Assembly: GCF_006861775.1 (NCBI RefSeq)
Contig: NZ_VDGG01000025.1
Coordinates: 21,137-66,535, forward strand
Origin: Psychrobacillus soli
Lineage (GTDB): Bacteria; Bacillota; Bacilli; Bacillales_A; Planococcaceae
Reading direction: 5' to 3'
Length of the DNA: 45,399 nt
Shown: positions 17,377 to 26,466 of the stretch, piece by piece
Numbering within the stretch: position 1 is the stretch's first letter
How the letters are laid out: each line of letters starts with the position of its first letter
Program-made: the position numbers and the translations under genes
Notes under the pieces: generated by a model
Databases searched by the model: none
What the model was told of the DNA's origin: nothing
Seen by the model: the letters and a program-made list of their open reading frames with translations, nothing else

Positions 17377-19119
17377 ATGTTGCAACAACTTTCTTGGAAA
17401 GTAGGAGGGCAGCAAGGAGAGGGTATTGAAAGTACTGGGGAAATGTTCTCTATGGCGATGAACCGCCTTGGATATTACTTATACGGATACCGTCATTTCT
17501 CTTCTCGAATTAAAGGTGGCCACACAAACAATAAAATCTGTGTACGTCCTACGCAAGTACGTACAATTCCAGATAATTTAGATATTTTAGTAGCATTTGA
17601 TCAAGAAACAATAGATGTAAATTACAAAGAACTAACAGAAAAAAGCGTTATTTTAGCGGATGCGAAATTTTCACCGGTAGCTCCGGAAGATTGCATTGCT
17701 CCAATGTATATCGTGCCATTTACAGAAGTTGCTGCAGAGCTAGGGACGTCACTGATGAAAAACATGGTAGCAATTGGAGCTACTTCTGCACTATTAAACT
17801 TAGATAAAGCAGTTTTCCAAGAAGTTGTAAATGAAATTTTCGGTAAAAAAGGACAAGAAGTCGTTGAAAAGAATATGCAAGCCATTCAACAAGGCTTCGA
17901 TACGATGGCGGAACAATTAGGAGACCGTCTAGGCGAGTGGGAACTTGTTCCAGCAGACGGGCAACACCGGATGTTCATGATTGGAAATGATGCAATTGCA
18001 CTTGGAGCTTTAGCGGCAGGTGTTCGATTTATGGCAGCATATCCAATTACGCCAGCTTCCGAAATTATGGAATACATGATTAAAAAGCTGCCTTTATTTG
18101 GTGGAGCAGTTATCCAAACAGAAGACGAAATTGCTGCAGCTACAATGGCGATTGGATCTAACTACGGTGGTGTTCGTGCATTCACGGCTTCAGCGGGTCC
18201 TGGTTTATCGCTTATGATGGAAGCAATCGGTCTATCTGGCATGACAGAACAACCACTTGTTATTGTGGATACGCAGCGTGGTGGCCCATCCACTGGACTT
18301 CCAACGAAGCAAGAGCAATCCGATTTAATGCAAATGATTTACGGTACACATGGGGAAATTCCGAAAGTAGTTATTGCTCCAAGTACAGGAGAAGAAGCGT
18401 TCTTCGATACGATTCAAGCATTTAATATTGCGGAAGAATTACAACTTCCAGTAATTATTTTATCCGATTTACAACTTTCACTCGGTAAACAAACGGTAGA
18501 ACCATTTGATTATTCGAAAATTGAAATTCGTCGCGGTAAATTAGTGCAAAATGAGGAAATTCCAGAAGCAGTAGATAAATCTTATTTCAAACGCTTTGAA
18601 GTAACAGACGACGGCGTATCGCCACGCGTATTACCAGGAACAGAGCATGCCATTCACCATGTTACAGGTGTAGAACATGATGAGACTGGTAAGCCTTCAG
18701 AAGCTGCTTCTAATCGTATAGCGCAAATGGATAAGCGTATGAAAAAATTACAACATGTAAACTTTAATGAGCCTGTTTATGTAAATGCACCTTATGAAGA
18801 AGCAGATATTTTATTCGTCGGATTCAACTCGACTAGAGGTGTGTTAGAAGAGTTACAACAAACACTTATAGCGCAAGGAATGAAAGTGAATCATGCACAT
18901 ATCCGATTGATCCACCCATTCCCGTCTGGGGAAATGCAACCACTTGTAGCAAATGCGAAAAAAGTAGTCGTTGTAGAAAATAATGCAACAGGTCAGCTAG
19001 CGAACATTTTAAAAATGAATGTCGGCGGACATGATAAAGTGATCAATGTATTGAAATATGATGGAACACCATTCTTACCATTGCAGCTAGAAAAACAAGT
19101 AAAGGAGTTGCTTAACTGA
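17377..19119 (+). CDS. korA: 2-oxoacid:ferredoxin oxidoreductase, alpha (fused gamma-alpha) subunit
   Basis: 580 residues. The N-terminal ~190 residues are the gamma-type domain (GGQQGEGIESTGEMFSMAMNRLGYY, then SRIKGGHTNNKI). The alpha domain follows with the family motif YPITPASEIME, EDEIAAATMAIGSNYGG and TQRGGPSTGLPT, then a C-terminal transketolase-like domain. With KorB it would oxidatively decarboxylate 2-oxoglutarate or a related 2-oxoacid to the acyl-CoA, reducing ferredoxin. AAGGAG precedes the ATG. The stop overlaps the korB start by one base (TGATG). The 2-oxoglutarate assignment follows annotation habit in Bacillus; pyruvate or branched oxoacids are possible. Confidence 0.88.
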   Translation: MLQQLSWKVGGQQGEGIESTGEMFSMAMNRLGYYLYGYRHFSSRIKGGHTNNKICVRPTQVRTIPDNLDILVAFDQETIDVNYKELTEKSVILADAKFSPVAPEDCIAPMYIVPFTEVAAELGTSLMKNMVAIGATSALLNLDKAVFQEVVNEIFGKKGQEVVEKNMQAIQQGFDTMAEQLGDRLGEWELVPADGQHRMFMIGNDAIALGALAAGVRFMAAYPITPASEIMEYMIKKLPLFGGAVIQTEDEIAAATMAIGSNYGGVRAFTASAGPGLSLMMEAIGLSGMTEQPLVIVDTQRGGPSTGLPTKQEQSDLMQMIYGTHGEIPKVVIAPSTGEEAFFDTIQAFNIAEELQLPVIILSDLQLSLGKQTVEPFDYSKIEIRRGKLVQNEEIPEAVDKSYFKRFEVTDDGVSPRVLPGTEHAIHHVTGVEHDETGKPSEAASNRIAQMDKRMKKLQHVNFNEPVYVNAPYEEADILFVGFNSTRGVLEELQQTLIAQGMKVNHAHIRLIHPFPSGEMQPLVANAKKVVVVENNATGQLANILKMNVGGHDKVINVLKYDGTPFLPLQLEKQVKELLN

Positions 19120-19985
19120 TGGTAACATTTAAAGATTTTCGTAATAATGTAAAACCAAACTGGTGCCCAGGATGTGGTGACTTCTCTGTTCAAGCAGCTA
19201 TTCAGCGTGCAGCAGCCAATGTTGGCATACAGCCTCACGATCTAGCGGTAATCTCTGGTATCGGTTGTTCAGGACGTATTTCAGGCTATATCCATTCATA
19301 CGGATTCCACGGAATTCACGGTCGTGCTTTACCAATAGCACAAGGATTGAAAATGGCAAACAAAGATCTACACGTCATCGCTTCTGGTGGAGACGGAGAT
19401 GGATTTGCAATCGGTATCGGCCATACTATTCATTCGATTCGTCGTAATATCGATATGACATATGTCGTAATGGATAACCAAATTTACGGATTAACAAAAG
19501 GGCAAACTTCTCCACGTTCAGCGGAAGGATTTAAAACGAAATCGACGCCAGGTGGAGCAATAGAGCCTTCTCTTAAACCACTTGAACTAGCACTTACATC
19601 AGGAGCAACTTTTGTAGCTCAAGGATTCTCTTCTGATATTAAAGAGTTAACTGCAATCATTGAAGCTGGTATTAACCATAAAGGTTTTGCTTTCATCAAT
19701 GTATTCAGTCCTTGCGTAACATACAATAAAGTAAATACGTACGACTGGTTCAAAGAAAACTTAACGAAGCTTTCCAATGTGGAAGGGTATGACCATACAA
19801 ATCGTGAAGAAGCAATGCGAGTTGTGATGGAAAATGAAGGATTAGTGACTGGAATCATTTATCAAAATGAAAATGCGCCGTCTTACCAAGAACAAGTTCC
19901 TGGCTACGCACCAACGCCACTCGTAGACCAAAACTTAAAGATGAGTGAAAAAGAATTTAATACATTATTACAAGACTTTATGTAA
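19119..19985 (+). CDS. korB: 2-oxoacid:ferredoxin oxidoreductase, beta subunit
   Basis: 288 residues, the TPP- and [4Fe-4S]-binding subunit. Cluster ligands are likely C16 and C19 (WCPGCGDFS), C50 (GIGCSGR) and C199 (FSPCVTYN). The TPP motif runs from GDGDGFAIGIGH (91-102) to VMDNQIYG about 25 residues on. It is translationally coupled to korA and ends at a terminator. Confidence 0.9.
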   Translation: MVTFKDFRNNVKPNWCPGCGDFSVQAAIQRAAANVGIQPHDLAVISGIGCSGRISGYIHSYGFHGIHGRALPIAQGLKMANKDLHVIASGGDGDGFAIGIGHTIHSIRRNIDMTYVVMDNQIYGLTKGQTSPRSAEGFKTKSTPGGAIEPSLKPLELALTSGATFVAQGFSSDIKELTAIIEAGINHKGFAFINVFSPCVTYNKVNTYDWFKENLTKLSNVEGYDHTNREEAMRVVMENEGLVTGIIYQNENAPSYQEQVPGYAPTPLVDQNLKMSEKEFNTLLQDFM

Positions 19986-19990
19986 TGACA

Positions 19991-20025
19991 AAGAGGCTAC
20001 CTACGTTTATGGGTAGCTTTTTTGT
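19991..20025 (+). terminator. Terminator after korB
   Basis: Stem around GCTACC / GGTAGC, extended by outer A-T pairs, then six T. Confidence 0.8.
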
Positions 20026-20077
20026 TGGTTAGAAAATGATGAAGCGGGCATTTCCCATCGCGAGGTGGGGGTGTCTA

Positions 20078-20420
20078 AATCGCAAGATCCTAAGCCCGAA
20101 TCGCAAGATAGAGTACTTAAATCGCAAGATCCCAAGCCCAAATCACAAGATAGGGACTCCAAACCGCAAGATACACTCTCCAAATTGCGAATCGCAAGAT
20201 ATATACCTCGAATCGCAAGATAGAATGTCTAAATCGCAAGATCCCAAGCCCAAATCACAAGATAGGGACTCCAAACCGCAAGATATACTCTCCAAATTGC
20301 GAATCGCAAGATATATACCTCGAATCGCAAGATAGAGTATCCAAATCGCAAAATTCCTAGCCAGAATGGCAAGATAGATACCTCAAATCGCAAGATCTCT
20401 AGCCAAAACCGCAAGTTTCA
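20078..20420. repeat. Intergenic array, about 16-18 units, strict 21-bp period, core AATCGCAAGAT
   Basis: Taking the T of the core AATCGCAAG as reference, units fall at 20080, 20101, 20122, 20143, 20164, 20185, then 20192, 20213, 20234, 20255, 20276, 20297, then 20304, 20325, 20346, 20367, 20388 and 20409. All steps are 21 except two identical 7-bp steps where AAATTGCGAATCGC makes a 28-bp unit. The second half of each unit varies (CCCAAGCCC, AGGGACTCC, ATATACCTCG). Frames through it give heptad peptide repeats, but the 7-bp steps break any frame and no ribosome binding site is present. It lies between the korB terminator and the miaB promoter. Confidence 0.85.
20119..20336. repeat. 112-bp tandem segmental duplication inside the array
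   Basis: Bases 20119-20224 recur at 20231-20336, an offset of 112 bp (5 x 21 + 7), with a single difference (C at 20174, T at 20286). The near identity implies a recent duplication of a five-unit block. Confidence 0.85.
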
Positions 20421-20522
20421 CTCACCCAAATATCCAAACCCAAAATCAAGAGTGTAAAATGTAATATTCCCTCTCCAAAAATACTTTCTTATGTCCAATT
20501 AAGTACTTTTAAGCTTTATACC

Positions 20523-20552
20523 TTGTGGCTATAGTGCAGTATTCAGTATAAT
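20523..20552 (+). promoter_or_regulatory. Candidate miaB promoter
   Basis: TTGTGG (20523-20528) and TATAAT (20547-20552), 18-bp spacer, about 50 bases before miaB. Confidence 0.6.
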
Positions 20553-20603
20553 AGGTTGATGGATGTTCGTGTTAGTTACGAATGAAAGAAAGGAGCGTCT
20601 TCT

Positions 20604-22151
20604 ATGAACGAAGAATCGCGTTTACAAAGTACACAGGTGAAAGAACCTAATTCTCCGGACAAAAAATCCGAAAAGGATTATAGCCAATATTTTCAAACAG
20701 TTTATACTCCACCATCCTTAAAAGAAGCAAAAAAACGAGGAAAAGAAGAAGTAGCCTACCATAATGACTTTGCAATCCCTGAGCAATTTAAAGGTATGGG
20801 GCAAAATCGTAAATTTTTTATTCGTACGTATGGCTGCCAAATGAATGAGCATGACACAGAAGTCATGGCAGGTATTTTCATGCAGCTTGGATATGAACCT
20901 ACGGATACGGTAGAGGATGCAAATGTTGTTCTCCTCAATACATGTGCTATTCGTGAAAATGCGGAGAACAAAGTATTTGGGGAACTTGGCCATTTAAAAC
21001 ATTTAAAACAAAATAATCCAGACGTATTAATCGGTGTTTGTGGATGTATGTCCCAAGAAGAATCCGTTGTCAATAAAATATTAAAAACATATAACCAAGT
21101 AGATATGATTTTCGGAACGCATAATATTCACCGCCTACCTAATATTCTAAACGAAGCGTATCTTTCGAAAGAAATGGTCGTTGAAGTTTGGTCTAAAGAA
21201 GGAGATGTTATTGAAAACTTGCCACGAGTGAGAAAAGGTTCGATCAAAGCTTGGGTAAATATTATGTATGGTTGCGATAAATTCTGTACATATTGTATCG
21301 TTCCTTACACGAGAGGAAAAGAACGTAGCCGTCGCCCAGAAGACATTATTCAAGAAATAAGACATTTAGCAGCGCAAGGCTATAAAGAAGTAACATTACT
21401 TGGTCAAAACGTAAACGCTTACGGTAAAGACTTTGATGATTTAGATTACCGTTTTGGTGATTTAATGGATGATCTTCGCAAAATCGATGTAGCTCGTATT
21501 CGTTTTATGACGAGTCACCCTAGAGACTTTGATGATCATTTAATCGAAGTACTTGCAAAAGGCGGAAATTTAGTCGATCATATTCATTTACCAGTTCAAT
21601 CTGGATCTTCCGATATTTTAAAAATAATGGCTCGTAAATATTCAAGAGACCATTATTTAGAATTAGTTCGTAAGATTAAAGCGGCTATTCCAAATGTCTC
21701 GTTAACAACAGATATTATTGTCGGATTCCCGAACGAAACGGATGAGCAATTTGAGGAAACGATGTCTTTATATAAAGAAGTAGGATTTGAAATTGCTTAT
21801 ACGTATATTTATTCGCCGCGTGAAGGTACTCCAGCTGCCAAAATGGTCGATAATGTACCGATGGAAGTGAAAAAAGAGCGCCTACAACGGTTAAATAAAT
21901 TAGTAAATGATATGTCTGCAGAAGCAATGAAAAAATACGAAGGTCAAGTGGTGGAAGTGCTAGTAGAAGGGGAAAGTAAAAATAACCCGGATGTACTCGC
22001 AGGATATACACCGAAAAGCAAGCTAGTAAACTTCGTTGGACCAAAAGATATTATTGGTAAGCTTGTGCAAGTGAAAATTACAGATGCCAAAACATGGTCG
22101 CTTACTGGAGAACTAATAGAAGTACCAAATGAGCAAAAGGTGGGAATATAA
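20604..22151 (+). CDS. miaB: tRNA-2-methylthio-N6-dimethylallyladenosine synthase
   Basis: Radical-SAM methylthiotransferase that converts i6A37 to ms2i6A37 in tRNAs reading UNN codons. 515 residues, with an N-terminal extension of about 70 typical of Bacillus. Auxiliary cluster cysteines C78 ([10 protein letters not shown]), C114 (NTCAIRENA) and C148 (CGCM); radical-SAM cluster C224-x3-C228-x2-C231 ([10 protein letters not shown]). A TRAM domain ends the protein. AAAGGAG precedes the ATG. The stop overlaps the ymcA start by one base. Confidence 0.96.
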   Translation: MNEESRLQSTQVKEPNSPDKKSEKDYSQYFQTVYTPPSLKEAKKRGKEEVAYHNDFAIPEQFKGMGQNRKFFIRTYGCQMNEHDTEVMAGIFMQLGYEPTDTVEDANVVLLNTCAIRENAENKVFGELGHLKHLKQNNPDVLIGVCGCMSQEESVVNKILKTYNQVDMIFGTHNIHRLPNILNEAYLSKEMVVEVWSKEGDVIENLPRVRKGSIKAWVNIMYGCDKFCTYCIVPYTRGKERSRRPEDIIQEIRHLAAQGYKEVTLLGQNVNAYGKDFDDLDYRFGDLMDDLRKIDVARIRFMTSHPRDFDDHLIEVLAKGGNLVDHIHLPVQSGSSDILKIMARKYSRDHYLELVRKIKAAIPNVSLTTDIIVGFPNETDEQFEETMSLYKEVGFEIAYTYIYSPREGTPAAKMVDNVPMEVKKERLQRLNKLVNDMSAEAMKKYEGQVVEVLVEGESKNNPDVLAGYTPKSKLVNFVGPKDIIGKLVQVKITDAKTWSLTGELIEVPNEQKVGI

Positions 22152-22585
22152 TGTCTACTAAATATACAAGAGACGATATTATTGAAAAAGCAAAAGAAAT
22201 CGCAACAATGATTGCAAATACGGAAGAAGTAGATTTCTTTAAACGTGCAGAAGCACAAATTAACGAAAACCAAACCGTACGTGAAAAAATTGCTAGTCTG
22301 AAAAGCTTACAAAAACAAGCGGTTAACTTTCAACATTTAGGGAAAGAAAAAGCGCTGAAAATGATTGAAGGAAAAATTGAAGCGATTGAAGCAGAAATTG
22401 ATGACTTGCCAATCGTACAAGAGTTCAAACAATCACAAGGTGACGTGAATAGCCTTCTACAATTAGTAGCAAACTCGATTTCCAATAATGTAACGAACCA
22501 AATTATCGAAGCAACAGAAGGCGATTTATTAAGAGGTGAAACTGGCTCAAAAGTAAAAAATACGACGTATGATAGTTGTTCATAA
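22151..22585 (+). CDS. ymcA: RicA-family regulator (YmcA/YlbF type)
   Basis: 144 residues, helical and charged, with the YmcA/YlbF domain (AKEIATMIANTEEVDFFKRAEAQI). In B. subtilis YmcA (RicA) acts with YlbF and YaaT on RNase Y-dependent mRNA maturation and on competence, sporulation and biofilm entry. It is translationally coupled to miaB through a TAATG overlap. In B. subtilis cotE and mutS follow; here a terminator and unrelated transporter genes follow. Confidence 0.9.
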   Translation: MSTKYTRDDIIEKAKEIATMIANTEEVDFFKRAEAQINENQTVREKIASLKSLQKQAVNFQHLGKEKALKMIEGKIEAIEAEIDDLPIVQEFKQSQGDVNSLLQLVANSISNNVTNQIIEATEGDLLRGETGSKVKNTTYDSCS

Positions 22586-22595
22586 ATAAAGGAAC

Positions 22596-22637
22596 AAAAA
22601 CATACATTAATCTAAAAGATTAATGTATGTTTTTTTG
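22596..22637 (+). terminator. Terminator after ymcA
   Basis: Perfect 18-bp stem (AAAAACATACATTAATCT and its complement) with an AAA loop; the A-rich side also allows termination from the other strand. Confidence 0.88.
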
Positions 22638-22672
22638 TTAAAAATAGAGAAAAGGCTAAATAGATCGACAAC

Positions 22673-22686
22673 TGGAAGCGTTTTTA
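22673..22686 (+). promoter_or_regulatory. Possible CcpA (cre) site before the TAXI-TRAP operon
   Basis: TGGAAGCGTTTTTA resembles the cre consensus with about two mismatches and lies within the likely promoter region (TCGACA at 22665, TAATAT at 22690). Weak. Confidence 0.35.
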
Positions 22687-22738
22687 TGTTAATATTATTA
22701 TGAACAAGGGGAATATATATAAAAAGGGAGGAAATGGA

Positions 22739-23722
22739 ATGAGAAAGAAACAATTTAAATGGATTTCTATTATAAGTATCATTGCTTTGTTCATATTATC
22801 GGCATGTGGTTCAGATGATAATAGTACTAGTGGGGATTCTGGTAAAAAGAAAGAAGATTACAAGTTTTTAAGTATTTTAACAGGTGGGGTACAAGGAACT
22901 TATTATCCGCTTGGTGGTACGTTTGCAGATTTAATTAGTAAAGAAACTGGTATTAAAACGACTGCAGAAGTTTCGCAAGCATCTGCGGCTAATATGACTG
23001 CTCTTCAAGAAGGTACACAAGAAATCGCTTTCGTTCAAACAGATATTGCCTACTATGCAACGGAAGGAAAATTCATGTTTGAAGACAACAAAATTGACAC
23101 AATCTCAGCACTTGGATCATTATATCCAGAGACGGTTCAATTAGTTACTACCGATAAAACGGGAATTAAATCATTCGCAGATTTAAAAGGAAAGAAAATA
23201 TCGGTAGGTGCTCCAGGTTCAGGAACATATGCGAATGCTGAACAATTGCTTGAAATCCATGGTATAACAATGGATGATATTGAGCCTCAAAATTTAGATT
23301 TTGGTGAATCTCAAGATAGTTTACAAGCAGGACAAATTGATGCGGCGTTTATTACTGCTGGTACGCCAACTGGTGCCGTTGAAGCGTTAAACGCTGTAGC
23401 AAACGTGCTAATTATCCCTGTGGAAGATGCGAAAGCAGATGAATTAATTGGAAAATATCCATATTATGCAAAAGACGTGGTGCCTTCAGGTACTTATGGT
23501 TTAACAGAAGATGTTCCAACGGTTTCTGTAGGAGCGATGCTTGCAGTGGCGAACGAACTTCCAGAAGATTTAGTGTATGAAATGACAAAAGCTATTTATG
23601 AAAATGCAGCTAGTATTACACATCCAAAAGGGCAATTTATTAAAGCAGAAACAGGGCTAGACGGTATTGGTATACCAGTTCATCCTGGTGCTCAAAAATA
23701 CTTCGATGAAGTAAACAAATAA
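22739..23722 (+). CDS. TAXI-family TRAP transporter solute receptor (lipoprotein)
   Basis: 327 residues from the ATG at 22739 (AAAGGGAGG upstream), which begins MRKK, a hydrophobic helix and the lipobox LSAC with Cys23. The mature part has the TAXI receptor pattern: SILTGGVQGTYYPLGGTFADLI, then QASAANMTALQEG, and KKISVGAPGSGTYANAEQLLE. TAXI receptors bind carboxylates such as glutamate or other organic acids and deliver them to a fused TRAP permease, which is encoded two genes on. The substrate is not readable. A hairpin terminator after the gene suggests that the receptor is made in excess. Confidence 0.9.
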   Translation: MRKKQFKWISIISIIALFILSACGSDDNSTSGDSGKKKEDYKFLSILTGGVQGTYYPLGGTFADLISKETGIKTTAEVSQASAANMTALQEGTQEIAFVQTDIAYYATEGKFMFEDNKIDTISALGSLYPETVQLVTTDKTGIKSFADLKGKKISVGAPGSGTYANAEQLLEIHGITMDDIEPQNLDFGESQDSLQAGQIDAAFITAGTPTGAVEALNAVANVLIIPVEDAKADELIGKYPYYAKDVVPSGTYGLTEDVPTVSVGAMLAVANELPEDLVYEMTKAIYENAASITHPKGQFIKAETGLDGIGIPVHPGAQKYFDEVNK

Positions 23723-23733
23723 CCCAAAATATG

Positions 23734-23770
23734 AAGGGGCTATGTTGCGCATGCTTCAGGCCCCTTTTTT
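23734..23770 (+). terminator. Attenuating terminator after the TAXI receptor
   Basis: Seven-bp stem AAGGGGC / GCCCCTT with a 19-nt loop containing GCGCATGC, then a T-run. Confidence 0.65.
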
Positions 23771-23807
23771 AACTTTCTCAGATTTTGAAGTGAATGGAGG
23801 AGCGAGT

Positions 23808-24347
23808 ATGCGATTTCTCCAAAGGCTTGTTATTTTCTCTATTATTTGCGGTTTAGTGCTACTTATATTTTATCCAACTCAGCTCGCATTTGTCTTTACA
23901 GAAACAAGAACAGCTCATCCAACAGTTCATTATATTCCTGTGCAAGAGGACCGCACCTTTCAAATCCGGTATACGCATTCCATTCACAAATCGGATGTAA
24001 TAGAGTCGTATAAAATTAGAAACAACGCAAGCATACAATTATTAACAATGGAATATACAGATTTAGCCATCGGATTGCCAGGATATGCAGAAGAAGGTCA
24101 ACTATTTGAAGAGCTAGATGGTAAATACATGCTTACATACAAAAGTGAAGTAATTGATACGTTTACGATATTCATAGCCAATATAGATATGGACTTAGCT
24201 TTCCGATATGGTGGCGAAGAATTGGATTTGAAAAAGACATTGAATCGTGGTAAATCATATGAAGTAAACGTAAAAAAACTATCACGTTATCAACAAATGA
24301 AAGGAGAAAAAATGCATGAAGGAAAAAAATACAACTACTCAAAATGA
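23808..24347 (+). CDS. DUF1850 protein of the TAXI-TRAP system
   Basis: 179 residues from the ATG at 23808, chosen because GGAGGAGCG directly precedes it. One N-terminal membrane helix (LVIFSIICGLVLLIFYP) and an extracytoplasmic domain with RYTHSIHKSDVIESYKI, the conserved DUF1850 pattern. Such small proteins are found between TAXI receptor and fused permease genes; the role is unknown. It overlaps the permease gene by 32 bp. Confidence 0.8.
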   Translation: MRFLQRLVIFSIICGLVLLIFYPTQLAFVFTETRTAHPTVHYIPVQEDRTFQIRYTHSIHKSDVIESYKIRNNASIQLLTMEYTDLAIGLPGYAEEGQLFEELDGKYMLTYKSEVIDTFTIFIANIDMDLAFRYGGEELDLKKTLNRGKSYEVNVKKLSRYQQMKGEKMHEGKKYNYSK

Positions 24348-26337
24348 AGAAGAATTTAAGCAATTATCGGAAGAAGAGCAGCAAGAGATTTTAAAAAAAT
24401 ATGATCCTGAGTCCAATACTAGATCCGTTGATGGAATCATGAAAAAGGTTATTTTTATAGGATTGCTTGCATTTTCTCTTTTCCAACTGTACACAGCAAT
24501 TTGGGGACAATATACAGCATACCTACAACGCTCCATCCATTTAGGTTTTGCCTTATCGCTTATTTTCTTATTATTTCCTGCTCGTAGAAAGTTCCTGAGA
24601 AAAGGAACGATCCCGTTCTATGATTACATTTTGTCACTTCTAGCAATTGGGATTGGATTGTACTGGCCTCTGCAATATCAAGAATTAGTTTTTAGAGTAG
24701 GAAAGTTAACACAATTAGATTTTATTGTCGGGTTATTAGCAGTGCTTTTAACGTTAGAAGCAGCTCGTCGGGCGGTAGGAATGCCAATTACGATTATTGC
24801 AACTGCCTTTTTAGCTTATGGGATTTTTGGTCCGTATTTCCCCGGATTCCTTGCGCATAGAGGGCAAGATTTAAGCAGCCTGATTCATCTGATGTTCTTC
24901 ACAACGGATGGTATATTAGGAACACCGATTAGTGTATCTGCTACGTTTATATTTGTGTTCTTATTATTTGGGGCATTCCTTGTAAAAACAGGGGTTGGCC
25001 AATATTTTAATGATTTAGCAGTAACACTAGCAGGACGTTTAGTAGGTGGCCCTGCAAAAGTTGCTATCTTTTCAAGTGCACTTCAAGGAACGATTTCAGG
25101 TAGCTCGGTTGCAAACGTCGTTACTTCCGGTTCTTATACAATTCCAATGATGAAAAAGCTTGGTTACCGAAAGGAATTTGCAGGTGGAGTGGAGGCAGCA
25201 GCATCCACAGGAGGACAGTTGATGCCACCAATTATGGGAGCAGCAGCATTCTTAATGGTCGAATTTATCGGTGGTATTACCTATTGGGAGATTGCAAAAG
25301 CAGCGGCAATTCCAGCGGTTTTGTACTTTACCGGAATTTGGATTATGACGCATTTTGAAGCAAAACGAGTAGGTTTAAAAGGCATGTCCAAAGAGGAAAT
25401 GCCAGATCGTAAAGAAGTTCTAAAAAAACTGTATCTTCTCATCCCAATTATTGCAATTATCGTGTTGATGTTTATCGGGGTTCCAACGATGCAAGCAGCA
25501 TTATGGGGAATAGTGGCAGCAGTTGTATTTAGTGCGATCGATAAACAAACAAGAATGAACTTTAAAGATATTATTGAAGCATTAGTTGATGGTGCAAGGA
25601 CAGCTCTAGCAGTAGCAGCAGCGACTGCAGCAGCTGGTATTATCGTTGGAGTTGTTGTGAAAACTGGGCTAGGTTTAAGCTTGGCTAATGGGCTTATTTC
25701 AGCATCCGGTGGAAATATTTTCTTGACGCTTATTTTTACAATGCTAGCCTCAATCGTGCTAGGAATGGGATCACCAACGACGGCAAACTATGTTATTACT
25801 AGTACAATTGCTGCTCCAGCGATTATTACATTACTGATGATTGATATGCCAGCAGGTTCAACCATTCCGTTAGTAGTTGCATTGTCAGCGCATTTATTTG
25901 TTTTCTATTTTGGGATTATTGCCGATATCACACCACCAGTAGCACTTGCTGCATTTGCTGCTTCAGGCGTATCAGGTGGAGATCCGATTAAAACAGGGGT
26001 AGTAGCAGCAAAATTAGCGATTGCTGCGTTTATCATTCCATATATGATTATTTTCTCGCCTGCTTTATTAATGATGGACACGACTTTCCTAGAAATTGTC
26101 TGGGTAGTCTTTACTGCCATTACGGGTATGGTAGCTATTGGTGCAGGTATGATTGGATACTGGTATCGTAAAGTTACATGGATTGAAAGAATTTTCGCGG
26201 TTGGGGCTGGATTATTACTAATCTATCCTGAGAGTTTTTCAGATATCACAGGATTAGTAATTTTCGCAATACTGTTAGCCATCCAATTCTTCACACGTGA
26301 AAAAGAGGATCCTGCTAAAAAAGCAGCGGTAGCTTAA
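24316..26337 (+). CDS. TRAP transporter fused permease (small + large subunits)
   Basis: 673 residues with a cytosolic charged N-terminus, four helices equivalent to the small subunit and a large DctM-like portion. Family motifs include SGSSVANVVTSGSYTIPMMKK, GGVEAAASTGGQLMPPIMGAAAF and GMGSPTTANYV. It would use an ion gradient to import the ligand of the TAXI receptor. AAGGAG at 24301 is spaced for the ATG at 24316, inside the end of the DUF1850 gene. A terminator follows. Confidence 0.92.
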   Translation: MKEKNTTTQNEEEFKQLSEEEQQEILKKYDPESNTRSVDGIMKKVIFIGLLAFSLFQLYTAIWGQYTAYLQRSIHLGFALSLIFLLFPARRKFLRKGTIPFYDYILSLLAIGIGLYWPLQYQELVFRVGKLTQLDFIVGLLAVLLTLEAARRAVGMPITIIATAFLAYGIFGPYFPGFLAHRGQDLSSLIHLMFFTTDGILGTPISVSATFIFVFLLFGAFLVKTGVGQYFNDLAVTLAGRLVGGPAKVAIFSSALQGTISGSSVANVVTSGSYTIPMMKKLGYRKEFAGGVEAAASTGGQLMPPIMGAAAFLMVEFIGGITYWEIAKAAAIPAVLYFTGIWIMTHFEAKRVGLKGMSKEEMPDRKEVLKKLYLLIPIIAIIVLMFIGVPTMQAALWGIVAAVVFSAIDKQTRMNFKDIIEALVDGARTALAVAAATAAAGIIVGVVVKTGLGLSLANGLISASGGNIFLTLIFTMLASIVLGMGSPTTANYVITSTIAAPAIITLLMIDMPAGSTIPLVVALSAHLFVFYFGIIADITPPVALAAFAASGVSGGDPIKTGVVAAKLAIAAFIIPYMIIFSPALLMMDTTFLEIVWVVFTAITGMVAIGAGMIGYWYRKVTWIERIFAVGAGLLLIYPESFSDITGLVIFAILLAIQFFTREKEDPAKKAAVA

Positions 26338-26363
26338 TGTAAATTAGAAATAGCAATCTAATT

Positions 26364-26399
26364 AGAGACACGATTCGAATGCGAATTGTGTCTCTTTTA
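26364..26399 (+). terminator. Terminator of the TRAP operon
   Basis: 14-bp stem AGAGACACGATTCG / CGAATTGTGTCTCT (one wobble), AATG loop, then TTTAT. Confidence 0.85.
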
Positions 26400-26466
26400 T
26401 AATGTTCATTTATTCAGTAATTGGTATAATAAGAAAATTAAGAATAATAGAAATGAGGATATAACA

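Noticed and set aside
20036-20414. Open frames on both strands through the 21-bp array giving heptad peptide repeats
   Set aside because: The repetition follows from a 21-bp period being divisible by three. The 7-bp steps break the frame, and no ribosome binding site or conserved start is present.
20078-20420. CRISPR array
   Set aside because: Repeat core is only about 10 bp, units are 21 bp, there are no unique spacers of 30 bp or more, one block is duplicated, and no cas genes are near.
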